Shown here piece by piece: positions 41,139-50,746 of a DNA stretch of 64,000 nucleotides. Position numbers and translations under genes: made by a program. Location: contig JAIXOE010000054.1 of assembly GCA_027486895.1 (NCBI GenBank), positions 1-64,000 on the forward strand. Reading direction: 5' to 3'. How positions within the stretch are numbered: position 1 is the first letter of the stretch; every line of letters begins with the position of its first letter. The notes below the pieces were generated by a model that made no database searches, was not told the DNA's origin, and saw only the letters and a list, made by a program, of their open reading frames with translations. The DNA comes from Sphingomonadales bacterium (lineage in GTDB: Bacteria > Pseudomonadota > Alphaproteobacteria > Sphingomonadales > Sphingomonadaceae).

Positions 41139-42422
41139 CTAAAGTGTGGCGAAGAACACAATCGTTGCAACAGCCATTACCCCGGTCGCAATCCAGCCGG
41201 TTATGGTCGCGCGGCGTCCCAATGTTAGCCGCCCCATCGCGCGCGGGTTGCGAACGATGAGCATCATCATCACCATCAACGGCGCGGCCAGCACACCGTT
41301 GACGACAGCAGCCCAATAGAGCGCTCGTGCAGGGTCAATGCCGACATATTGTAACGACACGCCAAACAAGGTTGTCACCGCTATCGTCCCGTAAAACAGA
41401 CGTGCCTTGGTGGGCTTGGCATCAAGGCTACCTGCGATACCGAACATTTCCGTCACGGCATAAGCTGCCGACCCCGCAAGCACAGGCACCGCGAGCAGGC
41501 CAGTCCCGATGATACCCAGCGCGAACAATGCAAAGGCGAAATCGCCGGCAATGGGCCGCAACGCTTCGGCCGCCTGCGCCGACGTTTCGATATCGCGGAT
41601 GCCATTGGCATGCAGCGTCGCTGCCGTTGCAAATACGATGGCCAGCGAGACGATCGAGCTGAACGCCATGCCGGTAAGCGTATCGATCCGGATGCGCTTG
41701 AGTTCAGGTCCGGCGTCTTTGGGCGTAATGCACAATGGCTTTACCTTGTGGCGCTTCTGTTCCTCAATTTCTTGGCCCGCCTGCCAAAAAAACAAATAGG
41801 GGCTGATTGTCGTTCCCAAGATCGCCACAACGGCAGTGGCATAAGCGCCGGTCCATTCGATACGCGGGACGACTAACGAGGTCAGTGCCTCCCCCCAAGG
41901 AACCTGCGCCACAACGACGACGGCAACATAAGCGAAGAGCGATAGGGTCGCCCATTTCAGTACCGAGGCGTATCGCTCATAAGACAGGCCTATCTCAACG
42001 ACGATGCAGAAGATACCAAACAGCAACGTGTAAAGCCCTATTGGCCCTCCGATCAGCAGCCCTACCGCAGCACCCATCGCGGCAAGGTCAGCCCCTAAAT
42101 TGACGATATTGGCAATGAGCAGCAGGCCGACCATAAGCACAAGCAGCGGCCGAGGATAATGGCGGCGCATGTTACGCGCAATGCCTGCCCCAGTAACACG
42201 TCCGATCTCCGCAGCCACTTCTTGAATGGCGACCATCAACGGGAAGCTGAACAAGAAAGTCCAGCTCAACCCATAACCAAATTGCGCGCCAACTTGGCTG
42301 TGCGTGCCGATTCCTGACGGATCGTCATCCGCCGCACCAGTTACTAGGCCGGGACCGAGGCGTGAGAGGAAACTGGTGCTCGGTTTTTCATCGGTTCGCA
42401 TTGCGAGCGATAACAGGCCCAC
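41139..42422 (-). CDS. Nramp family divalent metal transporter
   Basis: GPGLVTGAADDDPSGIGTHSQVGAQFG. Confidence 0.88.
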   Translation of the reverse strand: MGLLSLAMRTDEKPSTSFLSRLGPGLVTGAADDDPSGIGTHSQVGAQFGYGLSWTFLFSFPLMVAIQEVAAEIGRVTGAGIARNMRRHYPRPLLVLMVGLLLIANIVNLGADLAAMGAAVGLLIGGPIGLYTLLFGIFCIVVEIGLSYERYASVLKWATLSLFAYVAVVVVAQVPWGEALTSLVVPRIEWTGAYATAVVAILGTTISPYLFFWQAGQEIEEQKRHKVKPLCITPKDAGPELKRIRIDTLTGMAFSSIVSLAIVFATAATLHANGIRDIETSAQAAEALRPIAGDFAFALFALGIIGTGLLAVPVLAGSAAYAVTEMFGIAGSLDAKPTKARLFYGTIAVTTLFGVSLQYVGIDPARALYWAAVVNGVLAAPLMVMMMLIVRNPRAMGRLTLGRRATITGWIATGVMAVATIVFFATL

Positions 42423-42499
42423 ATGAGGTCAATGTCAACAACGCTACATGATGACGAAGGTTGAAGTGTACCTGGTCGGAACTTCTCGTTTTTGGAACG

Positions 42500-44026
42500 C
42501 TAGCCCGCGTTCTCCAAAAGTCCCTCGTCCTTGATCCGCTTTTGCCAAAAGGCAGGAGCCAGTTGATGCACATTATTGCCGTCGCTGTCGACTGCGACGG
42601 TGACGGGGAAATCCTGCACTTCAAACTCGTAAATCGCTTCCATGCCGAGGTCTTCGAAACCGACGACCTTGCTGCCCTTGATGGCGCGCGCCACGAGATA
42701 GGCTGCGCCGCCGACGGCCATGAGGTATGCGCTCTTATGCTTGGCAATCGCCTGCCTCGCCGCAGGACCGCGTTCAGCCTTACCCACGCACGCCAGCAAG
42801 CCCTGCTCAAGCATCATGTCCATGAACTTATCCATGCGCGTAGCGGTCGTCGGGCCAGCGGGACCAACAATCTCCTCGCCTACCGGATCGACGGGGCCGA
42901 CATAATAGATCATCCGGCCTTTGAAGCTGACGGGAAGTTCTTCACCCTTGGCCAGCATGTCCGCGATGCGCTTATGCGCCGCATCTCGTCCGGTCAGCAT
43001 CTTGCCGTTCAGCAACAAGCGGTCGCCCTGTTTCCAGCTGGCAACGGTTTCAGGGGTCAGCGAATCGAGATCAACGCGGATAGCGGCGGCGTCGGGCTGC
43101 CAATCCACCTTTGGCCACTCAGCGAGCTTAGGCGCTTCCAGATAGGCAGGGCCTGAACCATCGAGCGTGAAATGCGCGTGACGTGTTGCCGCGCAATTGG
43201 GGATCATCGCAACCGGCTTTCCGGCGGCATGACATGGTGCATCCATGATTTTCACATCAAGGATGGTCGAAAGCCCGCCAAGTCCTTGCGCGCCAATGCC
43301 AAGCGCGTTGACCTTGTCAAAGATTTCGATGCGCATGGCTTCAATATCATTTTGGGCACCGCGCGCCTTCAATGGACCCATGTCGATTGGTTCCATCAGC
43401 GCTTTTTTCGCGAGCAAGACGCAATGTTCGGCCGTGCCGCCAATACCAATGCCCAACATGCCGGGCGGGCACCAGCCAGCACCCATTTGCGGCAGCATTT
43501 CGACGACCCAATCGACAATATTGTCCGACGGGTTCATCATTTTGAACTTTGACTTGTTCTCGCTGCCGCCGCCCTTCGCCGCGACATCAACCGAAACCTT
43601 CGAACCTGCGACCATTTCCACATGAAGGACGCAAGGCGTGTTATCCTTGGTATTGCGCCGCGTGAATGCGGGGTCGGCCAGCACCGACGCGCGCAGCTTG
43701 TTTTCGGGGTGCAGATAGGCGCGCCGCACGCCTTCGTCGATAACCTCCTGAAGCGAAGCAGACGTGTCCTCAAGCCGGCAATCCATCCCCCATTTGACAA
43801 AGACGTTGACGATGCCTGTGTCCTGACAAAGGGGTCGATGCCCTTCTGCACACATGCGGCTATTGGTCAGTATCTGGGCGATTGCGTCCTTTGCGGCAGG
43901 TGATTTTTCCGCCTCATAGGCGTCCCCTAAAGCACGGATATAATCCATCGGGTGGAAATAGCTGATATATTGTAGCGCGTCGGCAACGCTATCAATCAAG
44001 TCACCTGTGCGGATGGTTACGGTCAT
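42500..44026 (-). CDS. Class I fumarate hydratase
   Basis: CQDTGIVNVFVKWG, Fe-S Cys pattern, VGGAAYLVARAIKGSKVVGFEDLGMEAIYEFEVQDFPVTVAVDSDG. Confidence 0.93.
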   Translation of the reverse strand: MTVTIRTGDLIDSVADALQYISYFHPMDYIRALGDAYEAEKSPAAKDAIAQILTNSRMCAEGHRPLCQDTGIVNVFVKWGMDCRLEDTSASLQEVIDEGVRRAYLHPENKLRASVLADPAFTRRNTKDNTPCVLHVEMVAGSKVSVDVAAKGGGSENKSKFKMMNPSDNIVDWVVEMLPQMGAGWCPPGMLGIGIGGTAEHCVLLAKKALMEPIDMGPLKARGAQNDIEAMRIEIFDKVNALGIGAQGLGGLSTILDVKIMDAPCHAAGKPVAMIPNCAATRHAHFTLDGSGPAYLEAPKLAEWPKVDWQPDAAAIRVDLDSLTPETVASWKQGDRLLLNGKMLTGRDAAHKRIADMLAKGEELPVSFKGRMIYYVGPVDPVGEEIVGPAGPTTATRMDKFMDMMLEQGLLACVGKAERGPAARQAIAKHKSAYLMAVGGAAYLVARAIKGSKVVGFEDLGMEAIYEFEVQDFPVTVAVDSDGNNVHQLAPAFWQKRIKDEGLLENAG

Positions 44027-44127
44027 GTGTTTGTCCTGTGGCAAAGTTGTTGCCACTGCCCATAGCGCGGCATCAGGCCGATTCAAGCGCGATAACAACT
44101 CGTAGCTTGGTCGAATCGTCTGCCGCG

Positions 44128-44168
44128 GTTCATCTAAAGTTAAAACTCGTTCATCTGGCGTTAAACTC
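44128..44168. repeat. Two-copy imperfect tandem repeat (about 20 bp) upstream of fumarase gene
   Basis: GTTCATCTAAAGTTAAAACTC / GTTCATCTGGCGTTAAACTC. Confidence 0.7.
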
Positions 44169-44389
44169 AATCACACCCGCTTAATCTCGACACATCGGAA
44201 TTATTAATCTGTTTTCCGATAAGTCGATTATATAGATGTGATGAGTTGAAAATTATAGATTTTTTATGTTTTTATCATGAAACATATCGTCCATTTCTAT
44301 ATTTAAGTTCAGGATGTTGATTGTTCCTGATCATTATTTATTACTGAGAACAATCATCTCTGCACTTATTCAAAGAGATGGAGATATTT

Positions 44390-44815
44390 ATGTTACGCAC
44401 TCTTACCGCATCCAGCCTTCTGGCCCTCGCGTCGACATCCGCTATGGCACAAATGACGCCAATGGATATGCCGACCGCGCCGCAGACGGAAACTTCCGCA
44501 GAATCTGCAACTTCGACAACCGCTAACGATCCGCAATCTGCACCCTCAGCCCCTTTAGCAGAGCCGAAAGAATTGACTGTGCAGAAGTTGGTAGACGCCG
44601 AATTCCCGACTTATGACGCAAACAAGAATGACGCACTTGAGCCATTGGAATTCCGCGCATGGGTATTGGCACTGCATGATGCAGCCGGTGAGGCGAATGC
44701 CGCAAAGGATCCGGCAGCAAAAGCCAAATGGGCGAACGCAGCATTTGCTACAGCCGACACCGACAAAAGTAAAAAGGTCACCAAGGCAGAAATGAACAGG
44801 TTCCTTCTAGGCTGA
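44390..44815 (+). CDS. Secreted EF-hand protein
   Basis: Signal peptide; loops DANKNDALEPLEF and DTDKSKKVTKAEM. Confidence 0.85.
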   Translation: MLRTLTASSLLALASTSAMAQMTPMDMPTAPQTETSAESATSTTANDPQSAPSAPLAEPKELTVQKLVDAEFPTYDANKNDALEPLEFRAWVLALHDAAGEANAAKDPAAKAKWANAAFATADTDKSKKVTKAEMNRFLLG

Positions 44816-45374
44816 TTCCCTATCCCCTGGACTGGTCGCACCCTGACTAGATGTGACGAGTCAATCTCGCCGGGTTCGGACATGTTTCGGACCCGGCTTT
44901 TTGTATGGAATCGTCAAATATCCAATAGGTCCACTTTGAGTGTATAAAAATTGGTGGAGCGCCATTTTCCATCTTGCGCCCAAAAAAACGCTTAGCAGGT
45001 CCACGCGTCGCTGCGTTGCAACACACCTAAGGGTGCGACGAATGGAATCACATTAGCGACGAATTGAAGGGTTAATTTGCAATTTACCCTCTTGCGTCTG
45101 AAAATGATTGAGGCACTATAGGTAGCGGTTGGCCACAGGGGGCATCACCACAAATTGTGCTTTAAGCTGCGGACGCGATTCTGCCGCCGGGGAAGTTTTT
45201 TCCGTCGATAAGCTGGGGACAAGTGAAATTATACCCCCTGACCTGGTCAAAAAATGCTAACAGGGAGTTTCGCGCCCTGAGTCGAACAATATGGGAACAC
45301 GCGTTCCCGACAGATATTTGAACTGGTCGCTGGCCGCCGGAAAACCGGCATCTGGTTTCGGGTCGCCGCAATGA

Positions 45375-47339
45375 ATGGAGCAATGGGTTAAGATGGATTT
45401 CAGGGACACTGGCCAAGGGGCCGATGATATGACCGCAATGATGACTGATATGCTTGAAAAAGTTGCTACCGAGGCTGTTAAGGTTGAGGCCGAGACCAAG
45501 CCGGCTGACGATAAGAAAGTCATGTCGAGCAAGACCGTCGACGAGCGCCGTTTCAATGTCGTGACGGATTCGTCGCGTGATGTCCTGCTGACCGAATTTG
45601 GCAAGGATACGCTGCAGGACCGCTATCTGCTTCCGGGCGAGAGCTATCAGGACCTGTTTGCCCGCGTTGCGTCTGCATATGCGGACAATCAGGATCATGC
45701 GCAGCGGCTCTATGATTATATTTCGCGGCTTTGGTTCATGCCAGCTACCCCAGTTCTGTCAAACGGCGGGACTGGCCGTGGTCTTCCCATCAGCTGCTAT
45801 TTGAACAGCGTTGACGATAGCCTGGAGGGTATCGTCAACACATGGAACGAAAATGTTTGGCTCGCATCACGTGGCGGCGGCATCGGCACCTATTGGGGCA
45901 ATGTCCGCGGCATCGGCGAACCTGTTGGATTGAACGGCAAGACCAGCGGTATCATTCCGTTTGTCCGCGTCATGGACAGCCTTACACTCGCCATTTCGCA
46001 AGGCTCGCTGCGTCGTGGTTCGGCTGCCTGCTACCTTGATGTCTCGCATCCTGAAATCGAAGAGTTCCTCGAAATCCGCAAGCCATCGGGCGACTTCAAC
46101 CGCAAGGCGTTGAACCTGCACCATGGCGTGCTGCTGACAGACGAGTTCATGGAAGCTGTGCGTAGCGGCGACGAGTTCAACCTTCGTTCGCCCAAGACCG
46201 GCGAAATCCGCAGCACAATCGATGCGCGCGCTTTGTTCCAGAAGCTGGTTGAAACCCGCCTTGCCACTGGTGAGCCTTACATCATCTTCAGCGACACCGT
46301 GAACAACAGCATGCCAAAGCATCACCGCGATCTTGGTCTGAAAGTGTCGACGTCCAATCTTTGCAGCGAAATCACTTTGCCCACGGGTCGCGACCATTTG
46401 GGTAATGACCGTACTGCGGTCTGCTGCCTTTCATCGCTCAATCTCGAAACTTGGGATGAGTGGAACGGCGACAAGGTCTTCATCGAAGACGTCATGCGCA
46501 TGCTCGACAATGTGCTTCAGGACTTCATTGATCGCGCGCCGGATGAAATGTCGCGCGCCAAATATTCGGCAGGTCGTGAGCGCTCGGTCGGTTTGGGCGT
46601 CATGGGCTATCACAGCTTCCTGCAGTCACGCGGCGTCGGCTTTGAAAGCGCGCTCGCCAAATCGTGGAACATGAAGTTCTTCAAGCACATCCGGGCGCAG
46701 GTTGATGAGGCGTCGATGATGCTCGCCAATGAGCGCGGGGCCTGCCCCGATGCTGAGGAAATGGGCGTAATGGAGCGCTTTTCCTGCAAGATGGCGATTG
46801 CGCCGACCGCGTCGATTTCGATCATCTGCGGCGGCACCAGCGCGTGCATCGAGCCGATCCCGGCCAACATCTACACGCACAAGACGCTCTCGGGCAGCTT
46901 CATCGTGAAGAACCCGTATCTTGAGAAGCTGCTTCAGGAAAAGTCGAAGGATTCGACCAATATCTGGAACAGCATCCTAGAAAAGGGCGGCTCGGTCCAA
47001 CATCTCGACTTCCTCAGCGCTGAGGAAAAGGACACGTTCAAGACCAGCTTTGAAATCGACCAGCGTTGGTTGATCGAACTGGCCGCGGACCGCACGCCTT
47101 ATATCGATCAGGCGACCTCGCTGAACCTGTACATCCCTGCCGATGTGGAAAAATGGGACCTTCTCATGCTCCACTTCCGCGCTTGGGAATTGGGCGTGAA
47201 GTCGCTATATTATCTGCGTTCGAAGAGCATCCAGCGCGCTGGCTTTGCTGGCGGCGTAGAGGCGGACAACACCGCGGAATTGCCCGTGATGGAGCTCGCC
47301 GCGCAAACCGATTATGAAGAGTGCCTCGCCTGCCAATAA
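45375..47339 (+). CDS. nrdA: Class I ribonucleotide reductase large subunit, apparently lacking an N-terminal ATP-cone
   Basis: MPATPVLSNGG, NLCSEI, IAPTASIS, C-terminal ECLACQ redox cysteines. Confidence 0.94.
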   Translation: MEQWVKMDFRDTGQGADDMTAMMTDMLEKVATEAVKVEAETKPADDKKVMSSKTVDERRFNVVTDSSRDVLLTEFGKDTLQDRYLLPGESYQDLFARVASAYADNQDHAQRLYDYISRLWFMPATPVLSNGGTGRGLPISCYLNSVDDSLEGIVNTWNENVWLASRGGGIGTYWGNVRGIGEPVGLNGKTSGIIPFVRVMDSLTLAISQGSLRRGSAACYLDVSHPEIEEFLEIRKPSGDFNRKALNLHHGVLLTDEFMEAVRSGDEFNLRSPKTGEIRSTIDARALFQKLVETRLATGEPYIIFSDTVNNSMPKHHRDLGLKVSTSNLCSEITLPTGRDHLGNDRTAVCCLSSLNLETWDEWNGDKVFIEDVMRMLDNVLQDFIDRAPDEMSRAKYSAGRERSVGLGVMGYHSFLQSRGVGFESALAKSWNMKFFKHIRAQVDEASMMLANERGACPDAEEMGVMERFSCKMAIAPTASISIICGGTSACIEPIPANIYTHKTLSGSFIVKNPYLEKLLQEKSKDSTNIWNSILEKGGSVQHLDFLSAEEKDTFKTSFEIDQRWLIELAADRTPYIDQATSLNLYIPADVEKWDLLMLHFRAWELGVKSLYYLRSKSIQRAGFAGGVEADNTAELPVMELAAQTDYEECLACQ

Positions 47340-47397
47340 GGCATCCCGAGACACGCAATCACCCTATTTGAACAGTTAAAGACCCAAGGAAACCGAC

Positions 47398-48450
47398 ATG
47401 TCATTGTTAGAAGCACGCAACAGCTACAAGCCCTTTGAATATCCTTGGGCCTATGACTTCTGGAAACGCCAGCAGCAGATCCATTGGTTGCCCGAAGAAG
47501 TGCCATTGGGCGAAGATTGCCGCGATTGGGCGCAGAAGCTTTCGGACCACGAACGCAATCTGCTGACGCAAATCTTCCGCTTCTTCACGCAAGCCGATAT
47601 CGAGGTGCAGAATTGCTACCACGAAAATTACGGCCGCGTGTTCAAGCCGACTGAAGTCAAGATGATGCTGACCGCGTTCTCCAACATGGAAACCGTCCAT
47701 GTCGCGGCGTACAGCCACTTGCTCGACACCATCGGCATGCCCGAAAGCGAATATAGCGCCTTCCTCGAATATGAAGAAATGGCGGCGAAGGTCGATTATA
47801 TCCACCAGTTCGGCGTCGATACCGACGAAGACATTGCCCGCACATTGGCGATGTTCGGCGGCTTTACCGAAGGCTTGCAGCTGTTCGCATCCTTCGCGAT
47901 GCTGATGAACTTCCCGCGCTTCAACAAGATGAAGGGCATGGGGCAAATCGTATCCTGGTCGGTCCGCGATGAATCGCTGCACTGCGAAGGCATCACCAAG
48001 CTGTTCCACGCATTCTGTGCAGAGCGCGGTTGCCTCACCAAGTCGGTGAAGGAAGACATTATCGATTGCTGCCAGAAGGTCGTCCGTCTGGAAGACGCGT
48101 TCATCGACCTCGCGTTCGAAATGGGCCCCGTCCCCGGCATGACCGCCAAGGAAATCAAGCGCTACATCCGCTACATCGCCGATTGGCGTCTGGGCCAGCT
48201 GGGCCTGCCCGCAATCTACATGGTCGAAGACCACCCGCTGCCATGGCTCGCGCCATTGTTGAACGGTGTCGAGCACGCCAACTTCTTCGAAACCCGCGCG
48301 ACCGAGTACAGCAAGGCGTCGACACGTGGCGATTGGGGCCAAGTGTGGAACAGCTTCGACAACCGCAAAAAGAAGATCATCGGCATCGAACCCGCCGCCG
48401 AAAATGACGGCGTGGATATGTTCGAACAAGCTGGGGTTGCTGCGGAATAG
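47398..48450 (+). CDS. nrdB: Class I ribonucleotide reductase small subunit
   Basis: SNMETVHVAAYSHLL radical Tyr region, SVRDESLHCEG metal ligands. Confidence 0.95.
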   Translation: MSLLEARNSYKPFEYPWAYDFWKRQQQIHWLPEEVPLGEDCRDWAQKLSDHERNLLTQIFRFFTQADIEVQNCYHENYGRVFKPTEVKMMLTAFSNMETVHVAAYSHLLDTIGMPESEYSAFLEYEEMAAKVDYIHQFGVDTDEDIARTLAMFGGFTEGLQLFASFAMLMNFPRFNKMKGMGQIVSWSVRDESLHCEGITKLFHAFCAERGCLTKSVKEDIIDCCQKVVRLEDAFIDLAFEMGPVPGMTAKEIKRYIRYIADWRLGQLGLPAIYMVEDHPLPWLAPLLNGVEHANFFETRATEYSKASTRGDWGQVWNSFDNRKKKIIGIEPAAENDGVDMFEQAGVAAE

Positions 48451-48496
48451 TATTATTCGAGGCGCACGCTGTTCTAATGAGAACTATATAATTTTG

Positions 48497-48533
48497 GAGG
48501 GTTCCAAGCACAAAATCTGCGCTTGGAGCCCTC
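48497..48533 (+). terminator. Stem-loop terminator after nrdB
   Basis: GAGGGTTCCAAGC...GCTTGGAGCCCTC then CTTGTT. Confidence 0.75.
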
Positions 48534-48685
48534 TCTTGTTATTGCTGCCGATAAAATCGGTCTAGCTTGTACAAGATGATAAGGGAGATTTCCTTACCTA
48601 CACCGCAATCTTTGATCTGGCGCAATGTGCGACGGGTCCATTTGGCGCACAACATGGTTATCCCGTTTGAAAAGGAACCATATCG

Positions 48686-48931
48686 ATGTCGCATACACCC
48701 CATGACCTTCATTCTGAATTCCCTGACGCCACCGAAGCGCTGCGCACGCTGAAAACGGACAATGAGCATTTCGGCAAGCTGGCCGCACAATATCATGAGG
48801 TGAACCGCGAAATTCACCGCATCGACAGCGGCATTGAGCCAGCGTCCGATGACCGTACCGAGGAGCTGAAGAAAGAACGGCTGTCGATTCTCGATCAGGT
48901 TGCGGTGATGATCAAGGATGTCACGCCGTGA
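48686..48931 (+). CDS. YdcH/DUF465 family small protein
   Basis: HFGKLAAQYHEVNREIHRIDSGIEP...ELKKERLSILDQV. Confidence 0.85.
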   Translation: MSHTPHDLHSEFPDATEALRTLKTDNEHFGKLAAQYHEVNREIHRIDSGIEPASDDRTEELKKERLSILDQVAVMIKDVTP

Positions 48932-49248
48932 CCGACACGCCAGCGATCAAGACCGAGCTGCTGCGCAGGCTGACTGAACTGGAGGAACGCGCGGTCCGGA
49001 TTGAAACCGACATGACCGCGCCGATGGCTGCCGATTCCGAGGAGCAAGCAACCGAGGCGGCGGACGATGAACCGCTGACCACCGAAGATGCGATGGTCGG
49101 GCGGGAAATCGCCGCGATCCGCGCTGCCATCGGGCGCATTGACGCCGGGCATTATGGCACGTGCCTGAACTGCGGCGCAAAAATCCCCCCTGCCCGCCTT
49201 GCCGCGATGCCAGAGGCAACATTGTGTATGGATTGCGCCACATCCTAG
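48928..49248 (+). CDS. DksA/TraR-type zinc-finger protein
   Basis: AIGRIDAGHYGTCLNCGAKIPPARLAAMPEATLCMDC; overlaps upstream gene by 4 nt. Confidence 0.9.
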   Translation: MTDTPAIKTELLRRLTELEERAVRIETDMTAPMAADSEEQATEAADDEPLTTEDAMVGREIAAIRAAIGRIDAGHYGTCLNCGAKIPPARLAAMPEATLCMDCATS

Positions 49249-49270
49249 CAACAGGGTGCTTTGACGCCCT

Positions 49271-49720
49271 GTGCGCTTTGTGCAAGATTTGGCCATGATC
49301 ATTCAGCTTGTCGTTTCGACCATCATGGTGCTGGTCACCGTTGTCATTCACGGCGGCGGGCTTGCGATCCTTGGCCATATGTTGCGCGGCGAGGTTCAGG
49401 TGGAGCGCGCGCATCATGGGCCGGGGCTTTCGCCGCGCACCATGGGATTTACGCTGGCGCTGGTGTGCGCGTTGTTCGTGCTGCACGGTATTGAAATCTG
49501 GCTCTACGCATTTCTGTACGAAGGCATTGGCGCAGTAAAAGACCTTGAAACCGCGGTCTATTTTTCCACGATCAGCTATGCCGGTATTGGTTTTGACGAC
49601 CGCTATATTGACCCCGCATGGCGCCTCGTCGCCGCGATTGAGGGGATTAACGGGCTGTTGTTGCTGGGATGGTCAACCGCGTTCTTTGTGACGATTGTCG
49701 CGCGTCTGGGCCGGCGTTAG
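49271..49720 (+). CDS. Two-TM ion-channel-like protein with variant filter (start may be 49295)
   Basis: TM-pore loop-TM layout with TISYAGIGFDD in the pore position. Confidence 0.65.
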   Translation: MRFVQDLAMIIQLVVSTIMVLVTVVIHGGGLAILGHMLRGEVQVERAHHGPGLSPRTMGFTLALVCALFVLHGIEIWLYAFLYEGIGAVKDLETAVYFSTISYAGIGFDDRYIDPAWRLVAAIEGINGLLLLGWSTAFFVTIVARLGRR

Positions 49721-49797
49721 CACCAGGGACGCCGACCGCTTTCTATTTTGGCAAAAACATGTCAGCTTGTCGCAGTTGAGTTTGGCAGGAGGGTAAG

Positions 49798-49944
49798 ATG
49801 GAAAAGTTCGACAAACGCTTTTTGGGTGCCGGAATTGCTATGGGCGTTGGATATGGTGTCGCCACGGATAACCTTGCAATTGGGCTCGCGCTTGGCGTTG
49901 CCTTGGGCCTTGCGATCGGGCGTTGGCGCGGGTCAAAGCGTTAG
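49798..49944 (+). CDS. 48-aa glycine-rich small membrane protein, not in the ORF track
   Basis: ATG 49798 with AGGAGGG RBS, stop TAG at 49944: MEKFDKRFLGAGIAMGVGYGVATDNLAIGLALGVALGLAIGRWRGSKR. Confidence 0.7.
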   Translation: MEKFDKRFLGAGIAMGVGYGVATDNLAIGLALGVALGLAIGRWRGSKR

Positions 49945-50588
49945 CACCAGGGCCGCCGGCCGCCTTCATAATAACGCGCAAGGCCTTCATGCACGAGCAC
50001 AGCGCCAAGGCTTTCCCCGCCGCGCGTTAATATACGCAGCTTGCGTCCGTAGCGGTCTTCGTCGCGGTTGATCGATTGCAGTGTGAACGGTCCGGCATTC
50101 ACAAGCTCCTGCAAGCGCCGTGTCGCGGCCGCGCCCAACTCAGCCTCCGAAGGGCATCGGGGCGGGTGTGTTTCGGGTGTGTCGATGTCGGCAATGCGGA
50201 TTTTGACGCCCCGATAATGCAGCGTGTCGCCATCAACGACGCAATTGGTGCCTCCGCCGCTGTGGCACAGGCCAAAGGCCGCAGATTCGGTATCGGTGGC
50301 GCTGGCGCTGGCGGCAAATGTCGCAACTGATGCCGGAATAGCGACGTCGGGCGCCATTGCCTTCCACACGATCCAAAAACCGAACAGCGGCGTGGTCAGC
50401 ATCAGCAACACAAAGCGCGTATCAAAACTAGGCGCGCTTCTGAAGCGGCGGGCCTTTGGCTTAACATAAGCCGTCCGCTGGACCCATGCCGGCGTGCCAT
50501 AGCGGATCGACGATGGCTCGCGCGGCTCGTCCAGCCCGTCCTTGCGCCGCCCGCGGCCACCTTCAATGATCCGAAAATGTTTTCCCAT
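49941..50588 (-). CDS. SNase/thermonuclease-family protein, membrane anchored
   Basis: VDGDTLHYRGVKIRIADIDTPET, NRDEDRYGRKLRI, C-terminal GGRRPWC. Confidence 0.9.
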   Translation of the reverse strand: MGKHFRIIEGGRGRRKDGLDEPREPSSIRYGTPAWVQRTAYVKPKARRFRSAPSFDTRFVLLMLTTPLFGFWIVWKAMAPDVAIPASVATFAASASATDTESAAFGLCHSGGGTNCVVDGDTLHYRGVKIRIADIDTPETHPPRCPSEAELGAAATRRLQELVNAGPFTLQSINRDEDRYGRKLRILTRGGESLGAVLVHEGLARYYEGGRRPWC

Positions 50589-50746
50589 GATACCATGGTT
50601 TACATTTTAGTCCGAACAACCGGTTAATGTCGCGGCGAGTTGATTCAATTTTGGATGCATTACCCAGCAGCGCGCATCAAAAGACCGCCGGGATTGCGCC
50701 CGACGGTCCAAGAATTGATCCGCAGAAGCGGGTCTATTGCGGCGAA

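Noticed and set aside
44900-45374. Cobalamin riboswitch upstream of nrdA
   Set aside because: No B12-box-like core was visible by eye, and the downstream enzyme is class I (B12 independent).
45162-45698. 178-aa minus-strand ORF over the nrdA leader and 5' end
   Set aside because: Overlaps nrdA coding start; composition not protein-like.
47407-48429. 340-aa minus-strand ORF antisense to nrdB
   Set aside because: Lies fully inside the well-supported nrdB; low-complexity His/Glu/Val composition is typical of codon-bias shadow ORFs.
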